Assembly: GCF_900115295.1 (NCBI RefSeq)
Contig: NZ_FOVZ01000002.1
Span: forward strand, 124,001 to 188,000
Direction: 5' to 3'
DNA length: 64,000 nt
Source of the DNA: Sphingomonas sp. OK281
GTDB taxonomy: Bacteria > Pseudomonadota > Alphaproteobacteria > Sphingomonadales > Sphingomonadaceae
The notes beneath the pieces are model-generated. The model saw only the letters and a program-made list of their open reading frames with translations, had not been told where the DNA came from and did not search any database. Below are positions 55,572-64,000 of the stretch, one piece after another (positions within the stretch are counted from its first letter, which is position 1; each line of letters begins with the position of its first letter). A program made the translations under genes and the position numbers.

Positions 55572-56955
55572 AACACGTACCCCAGCACTGCGCACCCGCC
55601 TGCTGGTCGCGGTGCTTGGCCCGTTGCTGGCGGCGGCGATCCTGATCGGCGTGGTCGGTGCGACGCTGATCGCCGACGTCGTCCGCCGCACCAACGATCG
55701 CGTGCTCGGCGGTGCGCTGGGCGCGATCGCCGAAACCGTGCAGGTCGAACGCGGCGAGGTGACGCTCGACCTGCCCTCCGCCGCGTTCGGGATGCTGGAG
55801 AACACCGAACGCGACAACGTCTATTACCGCGTAGCCGTCGGCCCGGACCTGCTCACCGGCTACGCGGACTTGCCAGCGCCCGATCCCGCGACACTCGCGA
55901 TCGACGTCCCCCGCTATCGGTTCGCGCGTTATCGCGGCCAGCAGATCCGCATCGCCGAAGTCCGCCGCTCGCTCCCCCGGATCGACAAGCCCGTCATCGT
56001 TCAGATCGCCGAGACACTCGACAACCGTGGTGCGCTCACCCGCCGGCTCATGCTCGCGCTGCTGATCGGCGAATGCGTGCTGGTCGGTGCCGCCGCACTG
56101 CTGCTCCGCCCAGCGTTAGGCTGGAGCCTCCGCCCGCTCGCCCGCCTGCGCGGTGCCGTCGAAGCGCGCGACGAACGCGCCCGTCCCGATTTCTCGCCGC
56201 TCGATACCGGCCCGCTGCCGAGCGAACTCCGCCCGCTCGCCGGTGCGTTCGATCGTCTGCTGGGGCAGCTCGACACCGCCACCGTCGGCGTCCGCCGCTT
56301 CACCGCCGACGCATCGCACCAGATGCGCACGCCGCTTTCCGTCCTGAAGGTCCAGGTCGCACTCGCCCGCCGCGGCTCGGACGCCGAACGGCGCGATGCG
56401 CTCGACGAGATCGCCGATGCGGTCGTCCGCCTCGAACGGCTCGTGACGCAATTGCTCGCCCTGGCCCGCGCCGAGGAAGCCGGCGTCTCCGCACCGCTCG
56501 AGGCGGTCGATCTCCGCGAAGTCGCCGCTGCGGTCATCACCCGCCAGATCAACCGCGCGATCGAGGCGGGGATCGACCTGACGCTGGAAGGCGAGGAGAC
56601 CGCCGGCCCGGTCGTGCCGGGTCACCGCACGCTGATCTTCGAAATTCTCTCCAACCTCGTCGACAACGGCATCCGCTACAACCGGCGCGGCGGCACCGTC
56701 TCGATCATGCTCGCGGCGACCGAGGCGGCGACGACGGTCACGATCGCCGACGACGGCCCCGGCATCGCGCCCGAACACCGCGAAATGGTGTTCGACCGGT
56801 TCGTCCGGTTGGAAACGCCCGGTAGTTCCGAGGGTAGTGGCCTGGGTCTTGCGATCGTGAGATCGGCGGCGGCTCGGCTCGATGCGACGGTTGCGTTCGC
56901 CGATGCGCCCAACGGCACGACGGTCATCATTCGATTTGCACGTCCGACAGCATAG
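55561..56955 (+). CDS. tctE: Sensor histidine kinase, TctE-like
   Basis: The 464-residue protein has two transmembrane helices (about 16-40 and 160-183) around a periplasmic domain, then HAMP-like, HisKA and HATPase domains. Visible motifs are ASHQMRTPLS (phosphorylated His), LVDNGIRYN (N box), DDGPGIAPE (G1) and GSGLGLAIV (G2). TctE senses tricarboxylates in known systems; the ligand here is inferred from the neighbours. It overlaps tctD by 11 bases. Confidence 0.9.
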   Translation: MPAETRTPALRTRLLVAVLGPLLAAAILIGVVGATLIADVVRRTNDRVLGGALGAIAETVQVERGEVTLDLPSAAFGMLENTERDNVYYRVAVGPDLLTGYADLPAPDPATLAIDVPRYRFARYRGQQIRIAEVRRSLPRIDKPVIVQIAETLDNRGALTRRLMLALLIGECVLVGAAALLLRPALGWSLRPLARLRGAVEARDERARPDFSPLDTGPLPSELRPLAGAFDRLLGQLDTATVGVRRFTADASHQMRTPLSVLKVQVALARRGSDAERRDALDEIADAVVRLERLVTQLLALARAEEAGVSAPLEAVDLREVAAAVITRQINRAIEAGIDLTLEGEETAGPVVPGHRTLIFEILSNLVDNGIRYNRRGGTVSIMLAATEAATTVTIADDGPGIAPEHREMVFDRFVRLETPGSSEGSGLGLAIVRSAAARLDATVAFADAPNGTTVIIRFARPTA

Positions 56956-57082
56956 GCCCGCGCCACCGCCTCTTCGTCGTCTCGACCGGCCTCGTGCCGC
57001 GCGTGCCAAGTCGAGAGTTGCGGTGCGGCCGAAAACAGCGCCAAACAAATGCCCGTCCGTTCGATCCAAAAGGAGTTTCCGC

Positions 57083-58177
57083 ATGCCTGACGTGCCACCA
57101 GTGTTTGATGGGACGCTGGATTGGGCATTCCGGCCCGATCGTCGTGGCGTCCTGATCGGAGCCGTCGCGCTGGTCGCGACATCGGCGCACGCGGGAAGGC
57201 CGGGCGCGGCCGCTGCACCTGCCGCCGCCGCTGCGCCTGCCGCCGCCGAACCGCGCATCGAGCGGATGTCGGCGAAGTTCGACCGGATGGTCGCCCCCGG
57301 CACGCAGGTCGAGACGATCGCGACGGGCATACGCTGGGCGGAGGGACCGGTATGGGTCGAGGCTGGCCAGTATCTGCTGTTCTCCGATCCGCCCGCGAAC
57401 ATCGTGCGGCGATGGCGCAAGGGCGGTGTCGCGGCGCCGTTCCTCGATCCGTCGGGTGCGGGCGGGACCGATCCGAAGCTCATCCGGGAGCCGGGTGCGA
57501 ACGGACTGACGCTCGATCGAACGGGCCAGCTGCTGATTGCCAACAGTGGCGGTCGGTCGATCGATCGCGTGGATCTGGCAACGCGGCGGCGCGAGACGGT
57601 GGTCGACCGCTATCAGGGAAAGCGGTTCAACAGCCCGAACGACATGCATGTCGCACGGGACGGTACGCTGTATTTTACCGATCCGCCGTACGGCCTGACC
57701 GAAGGCGATACCTCGCCACTGCAGGAACTGGCGGTGAACGGCGTCTATCGGCTTCGGCCGGATGGCGTGGTCGAACTGCTGGAGGGGAGCCTCACGCGAC
57801 CGAACGGGATCGCGCTGTCGCCTGACGAAACGCGGCTCTACGTGTCGGTATCGGACGAAACCGCACCGCGGATCATGGTCTACGATCTCGATGCCAACGG
57901 CGTGCGCAATGCCCGGGTGCTGCTCGATGCCGAGGCGATGAAGGCGCGGGGCGGGGCGGGGTTGCCCGACGGCATGAAGGTCGCGCGCGACGGGACCCTG
58001 GTATGCTCGGTCCCGGGCGGCATGATGTTCATGACACCCGATGCGGAGCCGCTCGCGTTGGTCACGACCGGCGCGCCGATCGCCAACTGCGCGTTCGGCG
58101 AGCGGGGGCGGGCGTTGTACATGACCGCGAACGACCGGGTCCTGCGCCTGCCGCTACGCGCGGGATGGCAGAGCTGA
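57083..58177 (+). CDS. SMP-30/gluconolactonase family lactonase, Tat-exported
   Basis: The protein is 364 residues with a twin-arginine-like signal: DRRGVLIGAVALVA at 19-32, cleaved after about residue 37 (AHA). A six-blade beta-propeller of the SMP-30/gluconolactonase type follows, with IRWAEGPVWVE (metal Glu), SPNDMHVARDGTLYFTDPPYG and RPNGIALSPDETRLYV. It probably hydrolyses glucono-lactone to gluconate in the periplasm. AAGGAG precedes ATG 57083. It faces the TonB-dependent receptor, and a GntP symporter with GntR regulator lies beyond it. Confidence 0.88.
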   Translation: MPDVPPVFDGTLDWAFRPDRRGVLIGAVALVATSAHAGRPGAAAAPAAAAAPAAAEPRIERMSAKFDRMVAPGTQVETIATGIRWAEGPVWVEAGQYLLFSDPPANIVRRWRKGGVAAPFLDPSGAGGTDPKLIREPGANGLTLDRTGQLLIANSGGRSIDRVDLATRRRETVVDRYQGKRFNSPNDMHVARDGTLYFTDPPYGLTEGDTSPLQELAVNGVYRLRPDGVVELLEGSLTRPNGIALSPDETRLYVSVSDETAPRIMVYDLDANGVRNARVLLDAEAMKARGGAGLPDGMKVARDGTLVCSVPGGMMFMTPDAEPLALVTTGAPIANCAFGERGRALYMTANDRVLRLPLRAGWQS

Positions 58178-58222
58178 GGGACGGCTCGTCCCCGGCAGGA
58201 ACCGCTACCGGGAACGACGCTT

Positions 58223-61200
58223 TCAGAACCGGGCGCGGACGCCGATCCGGTAGAAGCGCCCCAGCGTGTCGTACAGCGCCGGGTTCACGTCGAGCCCGGT
58301 GTTGGTCTGCGGCGACGGCTCCGGATCGCGGTCGAACAGATTGTCGACCTTGAAGAACATGCTGACCTGCTTGGTCACGTTCACCGCGCCGCCGACATCG
58401 AAGTAGAACGCGCCCTTCATCGTGTTGTTGTCGATCGTCGGGTTGTTGCTGGTCGAGACGGGGCAGTTGCCCGCGGAGCACACGACATACTGGTTCCCGT
58501 ACACGCCGTCGCTGAACCAGCGCTGCTGCAAAGTGAGGCTGAACGCGTCATTGTCGTAGCTCTCGGTGACGAGCCATTTCCAGTTCGGCGTCGCGCCGGT
58601 GTTCGCGCCCGCGGTATCCACCGGGATCGTGCCGGGCAGGCCCGGGTCGGTGACGTACTTGATCACGTGCGTGGCCAGCCCGCGGACGCTGAGGTTGCCC
58701 TCGATCCCGAGCGGCTTGCGCCACTGATAGCTCGCCTCGATGTCGAACCCGTCGGTCTTGATCGACGCCAGGTTGAACGACTGGACGTTGACGTATTTGG
58801 AATTGCTGTCGAGGTCGAACGCGCCGCAGGTATCGGGGATCTTGTCGACCAGGCAAAGGTTGACGACCTGCTGTGCAGACAGGCTCGAAATGACGTCCTT
58901 CAGCGTGATCTTGTAATAATCGAACGACAGGCTGAGGCCGGGCAGCCATTTCGGCCGCGCATAGACGATGCCGAGTTCGGTGTTGCGCGCGATCTCGGGC
59001 CTGAGCGCAGCGTTGCCGATCGTGTTCTGGATGATCAGCACCTGGCGACCGTTGGGGTTCTCGGTGGTCTTGCGCGGATCGGTGAAGTTCGGGACGGTGG
59101 TGGTCACCGGTGCCGCGAACAGCTCGGACAGGTTGGGCGCGCGAACGTCGCGCGAGGTCACGGCGCGGAAGCGGAGCCCGTCGAGTGGCGTATCCCAGGT
59201 GCCACCGACCTTCCAGGCATAGACGACACCCGACGTCGAGTAGCGCGTCGCCCGGCCCGCGGCGTTCACGTTCGCCCGACCCAGCGTGTCGGAGTTGAGG
59301 ATCGGCAGGTTCAGCTCCAGGAAGCTTTCCAGGACGTTGTACTTGCCCGTGCCGTTCTTGTAGTTGCCGGCATACCAGTTGCTGCCGTCGGTGGCGTTCA
59401 GGCTTGAATCCGCGGGGTACAGCTCGGAATTGGGGCTGATCTCCGATACCCCCGCGCCGTAGGGATCGGCGTTCACGCGGTAGAATTCGCGGCGGTATTC
59501 GATGCCCGCTGCAACCGCGAGCGGCCCTGCCCACAAATTGATCGGCTCGCCCGAGATGCTGCCGGCGAAGGCGTCCTGCGTCTGCTTGGTATGCTGGAAC
59601 GGCCCCGCGGCGGGCGTGACATAGGCGAGCGCGGCGGCCGACGGCGTCGCGCCGCCGAAGATGTTGATCGGCTGGCACCCGGCGGCGCGCGCCGCGGCGT
59701 CGGCGCAGACGATCTGGCCGTTCACGCGGACCGCGTTGACCGCCTGGTCGTAGCGCCCCTTCAGGCTGATGTTGTCGACATGGATGTCGGTGATGTTGGT
59801 GCCGTGCTCGTACGACGCGTCGTAGGTCCAGTTGGTGCCGAGCACCTCGGCCTTGCCCTTCAGCCCGCCGACGAAGCGATATTGCCGGCGGTCGGTGTTG
59901 ACCTGGATGTTCGGCAGGATCGCGTTGCTCAGCCCGTATTGGAAGCTGGTGATGCCGTTCGCCGCGCATGCCGCGGAGATCGACGCGGGCAGATACGGGT
60001 TCGCGCACTGCACGGTCAGCCCGGTCTTGGCGGAGCCGGGATTAGGCTGGTTGTGCGACTTCACCTGCGCGACGTTGGCGGTCATGTAGACCTCCATGTC
60101 GGGCGCGACGTCGTAGCTGATGCGGGTATAGCCGTTGAGGCGCTGGATCGCGGATTGCAGCGACGTGCCCGATCCGACATGCCCCGACTGGTCGCCGCCG
60201 ACGCAGAAGCCGACATAGCAGCCGGTGACGTTGCCGCCCTTGTCCTTCGCCGGCACGCCGTTCGATCCGTACTGGAACTGGAAGGGCTGGCCGTTGGCGT
60301 CGAACGCGGTCCCCTGGAGTGGACCTGCGCTGATCAGGCCGTATTTGGTATATTGATACGCCTGGCCGTGATCGCGGACCAGATATTGCGGCGACCCGTT
60401 GCTCGTGATGCCGGTATTGACCAGCGTCGTCGCGCGGTACCAGTCGCGGCCGCCGGCCAGGTCTTCGCCGAAATTGCCCGGCCCGACGCCCTGTTCCTTG
60501 GCATATTCGCCGCTGACGATGACGTGCAGCTTGTCATTGGCGAAGCTCTTGCCGACCGCTGCCTGGAACAGCACCTGGCCGTCGTCGCCATAGGTCGTCA
60601 CGCCGCTCTGCACGTTCGCCTTGAACCCGGTGAACTTGGTGTCGGTGATGAAGTTGATCACGCCGCCGACCGCGTCCGAGCCGTAGGAGGCGGACGCGCC
60701 GCCGGTAACGATGTCGACGCGCTTTATCAGCAATTGCGGGAACTGGCTGATGTCGGTCACGCCGGTAACGTTAGCACCGACGACGCGCTGGCCATCGAGC
60801 AAGGTCAGCGTCCGGATCGTGCCGAGGCCGCGCAGCGAGAACGAGCTCAGCCCCTGCGATCCGCTCGACGTGCTGAACGTGCCCGTGGTGGCCCCGGTCG
60901 AGCCCTGCAGCGACGGCAATTGCACCACCGTCGCGAAGATGTTGGGTTGCGCGTTCTTGAGGATCTGCTCCTCGCCGATCACGGTCGTCGGCGTCGGCGC
61001 GTTGAAGCCGCTCGACGTGATGCGCGTGCCGGTGACGACGATGTCGTTCGCGGTGGTCGCGGCAGGTGCGGCACGGTCGTCGGTCGGCAACGTGGTCGGC
61101 GGCGCTGGAGTGGCGACCTGCGCCTCCGTCGCGACGGGCGCGTCCGTAGCGGCAGTATCCGGGGCGATCGTCTGGCCGACCGCCGGCACGCACAACAGCG

Positions 61201-61279
61201 CCGTTGCCAGTGCGGCAAGGCTGGTAGCGTTAACAAATGAAGCTACGACAAATCGCCGATCGCGCGTGGCCTTGTGCAT
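58223..61279 (-). CDS. TonB-dependent receptor
   Basis: This is a large outer-membrane receptor of 1018 residues. A signal peptide (about 1-36) is followed by an acidic, Thr/Ala-rich linker, a plug domain (NDIVVTGTRI, then VQLPSLQGS and a plug-end VDIVTGGASASYGSDAVGGVINF), and a 22-strand barrel that ends with VRARF and terminal Phe. It resembles sphingomonad receptors for sugars and plant compounds. With the lactonase, GntR and GntP genes it may import an aldonate or its oligomer, but no substrate is proven. ATG 61279 has GGGGAT nearby. Confidence 0.92.
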   Translation of the reverse strand: MHKATRDRRFVVASFVNATSLAALATALLCVPAVGQTIAPDTAATDAPVATEAQVATPAPPTTLPTDDRAAPAATTANDIVVTGTRITSSGFNAPTPTTVIGEEQILKNAQPNIFATVVQLPSLQGSTGATTGTFSTSSGSQGLSSFSLRGLGTIRTLTLLDGQRVVGANVTGVTDISQFPQLLIKRVDIVTGGASASYGSDAVGGVINFITDTKFTGFKANVQSGVTTYGDDGQVLFQAAVGKSFANDKLHVIVSGEYAKEQGVGPGNFGEDLAGGRDWYRATTLVNTGITSNGSPQYLVRDHGQAYQYTKYGLISAGPLQGTAFDANGQPFQFQYGSNGVPAKDKGGNVTGCYVGFCVGGDQSGHVGSGTSLQSAIQRLNGYTRISYDVAPDMEVYMTANVAQVKSHNQPNPGSAKTGLTVQCANPYLPASISAACAANGITSFQYGLSNAILPNIQVNTDRRQYRFVGGLKGKAEVLGTNWTYDASYEHGTNITDIHVDNISLKGRYDQAVNAVRVNGQIVCADAAARAAGCQPINIFGGATPSAAALAYVTPAAGPFQHTKQTQDAFAGSISGEPINLWAGPLAVAAGIEYRREFYRVNADPYGAGVSEISPNSELYPADSSLNATDGSNWYAGNYKNGTGKYNVLESFLELNLPILNSDTLGRANVNAAGRATRYSTSGVVYAWKVGGTWDTPLDGLRFRAVTSRDVRAPNLSELFAAPVTTTVPNFTDPRKTTENPNGRQVLIIQNTIGNAALRPEIARNTELGIVYARPKWLPGLSLSFDYYKITLKDVISSLSAQQVVNLCLVDKIPDTCGAFDLDSNSKYVNVQSFNLASIKTDGFDIEASYQWRKPLGIEGNLSVRGLATHVIKYVTDPGLPGTIPVDTAGANTGATPNWKWLVTESYDNDAFSLTLQQRWFSDGVYGNQYVVCSAGNCPVSTSNNPTIDNNTMKGAFYFDVGGAVNVTKQVSMFFKVDNLFDRDPEPSPQTNTGLDVNPALYDTLGRFYRIGVRARF

Positions 61280-61377
61280 CCGTCCATCCCCTAGTTGCAC
61301 GTGGCGCGCGCCGAATCCGGCTAGGCGACGTGTCGTTCCCCCATCTCCTTACGATATCCGGTGTCCGGGAACATCTA

Positions 61378-61389
61378 CGACCATGGTCG
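61378..61389. promoter_or_regulatory. Perfect 12-bp palindrome upstream of the TonB-dependent receptor
   Basis: CGACCATGGTCG is a perfect palindrome, 99 bases upstream of the receptor start. It is a candidate operator for the neighbouring regulator, but it does not match the TGTACG sequence shared by the sites near gntP, so assignment is weak. Confidence 0.3.
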
Positions 61390-61455
61390 CAGGCCCGACG
61401 TTGCCTATGCTGCCCGGTTGCTGGCCCTCGCCAACGACTTGCTCGGACGATGCGC

Positions 61456-62232
61456 TTATCGCCGCAAGCGCACCTGACATCGCGAAATCGCGACATCGCG
61501 ACATCGCCCTAAGGGCATCAGCCGCTTGCGCCCCTGCGACAAATGCCAGCGCATCGCCAGCGCCGCGCCGTCCGCGTCCTGTGCGCGGATCGCCTCGACG
61601 ATCGCGTCATGCTCGTCCATCATCGCCTTGATCACATCGGGCGCGCGCGATCGCGAAATGTCCACGCCCGCCCGCAGGATCCGCATCACCGCGTCGCGGA
61701 GGTGATCGAACACCGGCAAGAAGGCCGCGTTGGCGGTCGCCTCGGCGATCGCGCGGTGCAGCATCCAGTCCTCGTCATGCGCCGGCGCATTCGACAGCAA
61801 CGCCGTCCGCAACGCCTCCAGCGCTCGCTCGATCGCGTCCATCTGGTGATGCGAGCGGCGCTGCGCCGCCAAGCGCGCCGCTTCGGCTTCCAGCACGAAG
61901 CGCACTTCGTACGTGCCGAGCGTCGCCGCGATGTCGGCCATCGGCATATGCGATCCGAGCCGATCCGACGGGCGCCGTTTGACATAGGATCCAGCGCCCC
62001 GCCGCGCCTGCGTGATCCCGTCCGACGCGAGCCGCGCCAGCGCCTCGCGGACGATCGTACGGGACATGCCGAACATCGCCGCCAGCTTGTCCTCCGCGGG
62101 AAGACGGTCGCCGACCGCGAGCTGCTCGTCGAGGATGATCTCGACGATCCCGGTATAGGCGCGGTCCGCCAGTCGTACGCCGCCGTTCACGACGGGCTTC
62201 TCGCGGGCGTCTTCGGCATCGTCAGACGACAT
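61456..62232 (-). CDS. GntR-family regulator, FadR subfamily
   Basis: The protein is 258 residues. An N-terminal winged helix (about 22-90, with DRLPAEDKLAAMFGMSRTIVREALARL) is followed by an FCD effector domain (about 100-235) with the expected metal-binding residues (Asp and three His in EDWMLHRAI, FDHLRDAV, DEHDAIV, MRWHL). FadR-type regulators repress uptake and degradation genes until a sugar acid binds. It overlaps the end of gntP by 11 bases, so it is co-transcribed with it and probably controls it. Confidence 0.9.
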   Translation of the reverse strand: MSSDDAEDAREKPVVNGGVRLADRAYTGIVEIILDEQLAVGDRLPAEDKLAAMFGMSRTIVREALARLASDGITQARRGAGSYVKRRPSDRLGSHMPMADIAATLGTYEVRFVLEAEAARLAAQRRSHHQMDAIERALEALRTALLSNAPAHDEDWMLHRAIAEATANAAFLPVFDHLRDAVMRILRAGVDISRSRAPDVIKAMMDEHDAIVEAIRAQDADGAALAMRWHLSQGRKRLMPLGRCRDVAISRCQVRLRR

Positions 62233-63553
62233 GGCTCAGCGCCATCACCAGGGCGAGGCCGACCACCGAGATCGACGTTTCCAGCATCGACCACGTCCGG
62301 AACGTGTCCGCGGTGCTGGTGCCGACATAGCTTTTTACCAGCCAGAACCCCGGATCGTTGACGTGGCTGAAGAATACCGATCCCGCGCCGATCGCGAGCA
62401 CGACCAGTTCCGGTGACACGCCCGAACTCGCGACGACCCCCGGCATGATCCCGACCGCGGTGATCGTCGCGACCGTCGCCGATCCGGCGGCGAGGCGGAT
62501 GCCGACCGCGACCAGCCAGCCGAGCAACAGCGGCGAGATCGAATACATCAGCACCGTGCGCGCCAGCAGATCGGACAGGCCGGCGGTCACCAGCACCTGC
62601 TTCAACGCACCGCCCGCGCCGATCGCGAGCAGGATCGCACCCGCCGCCCCCATCGTCTCGTGCCACACCGCGTTCTGGATCGCGGCATCGCGCAGCCGCC
62701 GGCCGAACAGCAGTGGCAGCGCGATCAGGTTGGTCAGCAACAGCGCGACCACCGGATTGCTCGCGGCGACCAGCCAGGCCGCGCCTTTCATCCCCGCGAT
62801 CATCTGGCCCAGCTCGCCGGTCGCGATCATCAGCACCGGCAGCAGCACGATCAGCAGCGAGAGGATGCGCGGCGGCGGGACGATGCCCAGTCCCGGATCG
62901 TGCAGCACCGGTGCCTCCAGCCGCACGCCGCGCGTCGTGAACTTCGCGAGCAGCGGCCCGGAGATGATTGCGGTCGGGATTGCGATGGCGATGCCGTACA
63001 GCATCGTCTTGCCGAGATTGGCGCCCAACGCCTCGACCGCGAGCAATGGTCCGGGATGCGGCGGCACCAGCGCATGGACCACGCCGAGCCCGGCCAGCGC
63101 CGGCATGATGAGCCTGAGCTTGGCGGCGTCACGCGCGGCCCCGTCCTTGCCGGCCATCTCCTCGGCCGCCGCGACGACGATCGGCAGCAGCAGGACCAGC
63201 CCGGTCTCGAAGAACAACGGCAGCCCGACGACGATCGCGATGCCCAGCGTCGCCCAGGGCGCAGCCTGTACGCCCGTCATCCGCAGCGCACCCTTGGCGA
63301 GCGACGCCGCGGCGCCCGACAGATGCAGCATCGCGCCCAGCGACAGGCCGAGCGCGACGACCAGCCCGGTGCCGCCGATGATGTCGCCGACGCCCTTCTG
63401 CACCGCCTTTGCCACGTCGGGCAGCGGCAGGCCGGCGAGCAGGCCGACGGTGAACGCACCGCATAACAGGCCGATAAAGGGATGGAGCCGACCGCGGACG
63501 ATCATCAGCACCGCAAGCAGGATCCCGGTCAGCGCGGCGATCACCAGCCGCAT
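62222..63553 (-). CDS. gntP: Gluconate:proton symporter GntP
   Basis: The 443-residue inner-membrane protein has about twelve hydrophobic segments and matches the GntP family: MLHLSGAAASLAKGALR, GLPLFFETGLVLLLPI, HALVPPHPGPLLAVEALGA and HVNDPGFWLVKSY. The family imports gluconate and other hexonates with protons. I start at ATG 63553 (MRLVIAALTGILLAVL), as the longer open frame is not coding. Downstream it overlaps the GntR gene by 11 bases. Confidence 0.93.
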   Translation of the reverse strand: MRLVIAALTGILLAVLMIVRGRLHPFIGLLCGAFTVGLLAGLPLPDVAKAVQKGVGDIIGGTGLVVALGLSLGAMLHLSGAAASLAKGALRMTGVQAAPWATLGIAIVVGLPLFFETGLVLLLPIVVAAAEEMAGKDGAARDAAKLRLIMPALAGLGVVHALVPPHPGPLLAVEALGANLGKTMLYGIAIAIPTAIISGPLLAKFTTRGVRLEAPVLHDPGLGIVPPPRILSLLIVLLPVLMIATGELGQMIAGMKGAAWLVAASNPVVALLLTNLIALPLLFGRRLRDAAIQNAVWHETMGAAGAILLAIGAGGALKQVLVTAGLSDLLARTVLMYSISPLLLGWLVAVGIRLAAGSATVATITAVGIMPGVVASSGVSPELVVLAIGAGSVFFSHVNDPGFWLVKSYVGTSTADTFRTWSMLETSISVVGLALVMALSHVV

Positions 63554-63668
63554 GTCGGGGCCGATCACGGGCAGGTCGCCAGCGGTCGCGCGCGCTCGTC
63601 CGGTGCTCGTGCCATCACGCCCCTCCTGTCGATCGGCGGCGCCTTCGCCTGCCGGAATGTCGCAATAT

Positions 63669-63679
63669 CTGTACGACAG
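63669..63679. promoter_or_regulatory. Candidate GntR operator 1 upstream of gntP
   Basis: CTGT and ACAG are inverted repeats around ACG (CTGTACGACAG), 116 bases upstream of the gntP start. It shares TGTACG with the second site, as FadR-type operators often have such short spaced dyads. Confidence 0.45.
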
Positions 63680-63709
63680 GTCTTTTCGGTCTGACAACAG
63701 AAAAGGCTT

Positions 63710-63723
63710 GATTGCGTACAATC
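63710..63723. promoter_or_regulatory. Candidate GntR operator 2 upstream of gntP
   Basis: GATTG and CAATC are inverted repeats around CGTA. Read on the minus strand it contains TTGTACGCAA, sharing TGTACG with the first site, 30 bases away. Confidence 0.45.
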
Positions 63724-63846
63724 CTGCGGCCCATACTCGAAACCTGTCCAACCGAATCCGTATAAGCGGATCGCTGGATCAACGGCACAGACCAGGTTGC
63801 GATGCCGAACCATCGCGATATCGGCGGAAGCTCAGGGAGGATGACC

Positions 63847-64000
63847 ATGGAACGGACCGGCCACGATATCGGGCAATCCGCGGCGGCAAAAGCGGCGGCG
63901 ACACCGAAGCTGGCGACCTGCGCAGCGTTGACGCCGACCCAGATCAGGGTGCTCCGTGGCGTCCATTCCGGCCTTCTCAACAAACAGATCGCATTCGACC
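63847..64000 (+). CDS. Start of a LuxR-type HTH protein, cut by the window edge
   Basis: Only the first 51 codons are present. After a basic/Ala-rich start, the stretch LTPTQIRVLRGVHSGLLNKQIAFD matches the first two helices of a LuxR/GerE DNA-binding domain. I choose ATG 63847 because GGGAGG lies at good spacing upstream; ATGs at 63802 and 63841 are in the same frame. The gene is divergent from gntP. A short N-terminus before the HTH suggests that the domain is near the start, unlike receiver-linked LuxR regulators. Confidence 0.55.
   Translation, partial: MERTGHDIGQSAAAKAAATPKLATCAALTPTQIRVLRGVHSGLLNKQIAFD

Overview
The window looks like a chromosomal segment of a Sphingomonas-like alphaproteobacterium (Sphingomonadales). 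The DNA is very GC-rich, genes are dense and often overlap by 4-11 bases, and the gene set fits: class I lysyl-tRNA synthetase, CrtZ-type carotenoid hydroxylase, CarD, 7Fe ferredoxin FdxA, DUF1489, the ubiquinol-cytochrome c chaperone/DUF177 pair, a large TonB-dependent receptor and GIN-domain proteins. This is inferred from gene content by reading; no search was run. I saw no tRNA, rRNA, CRISPR array, transposase or prophage gene.

Layout. 0-5.5 kb: core metabolism (prs, a PilZ protein, crtZ, sucC, etfBA). 5.9-12.2 kb: a TonB-like protein, an acyltransferase, a membrane-dipeptidase homologue, an overlapping MFS transporter/acetylpolyamine-deacetylase-like pair and a 2'-5' RNA ligase homologue. 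12.4-19.8 kb: lysK, a glycine-zipper protein, an XPD/DinG-like Fe-S helicase coupled to a SixA-type phosphatase, and the chaperone/DUF177 pair divergent from bamE. 20.1-24.3 kb: an NfrB-like glycosyltransferase overlapping an outer-membrane NfrA-like gene, then a TSUP exporter with its TIGR02186 partner. 24.4-34.1 kb: a HerA-like ATPase, a decarboxylase-type amidohydrolase, a secreted protein, an M23 peptidase, a Suv3-like helicase overlapping an S4 protein, fdxA and carD. 34.5-37.7 kb: envelope genes (lipoprotein, L,D-transpeptidase, Rap1a-like protein, two GIN-domain proteins). 37.9-43.9 kb: DUF1489, mgtE, cyclophilin, a LysR regulator and a bacterial CDC48/p97 AAA ATPase. 44.1-46.1 kb: an AT-richer islet with an SGNH hydrolase and a small secreted protein. 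46.2-49.8 kb: MFS transporter, monooxygenase, PmtA-like methyltransferase and a flavin reductase whose frame is cut by an amber codon. 49.9-57 kb: a probable tricarboxylate-uptake module (CitMHS symporter, hydrolase, OprP-type porin, solute-binding protein, TctD/TctE two-component system). 57-63.6 kb: a probable gluconate module (SMP-30 lactonase, TonB-dependent receptor, FadR-type GntR regulator, GntP symporter). A LuxR-type gene is cut by the right edge.

Three families of intergenic inverted repeats recur. Family A (five copies of about 105 bp) has a conserved asymmetric centre that gives each copy an orientation. The repeats sit between genes and create false N-terminal ORF extensions, so several start codons were placed after them.

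Most notable: a LysR-type dyad plus a terminator-bounded leader or small RNA in front of the CDC48 gene; the amber codon in the flavin reductase with the family C-terminus intact behind it; the oriented repeat family; and the TctDE-linked porin/binding-protein pair without an ABC permease.
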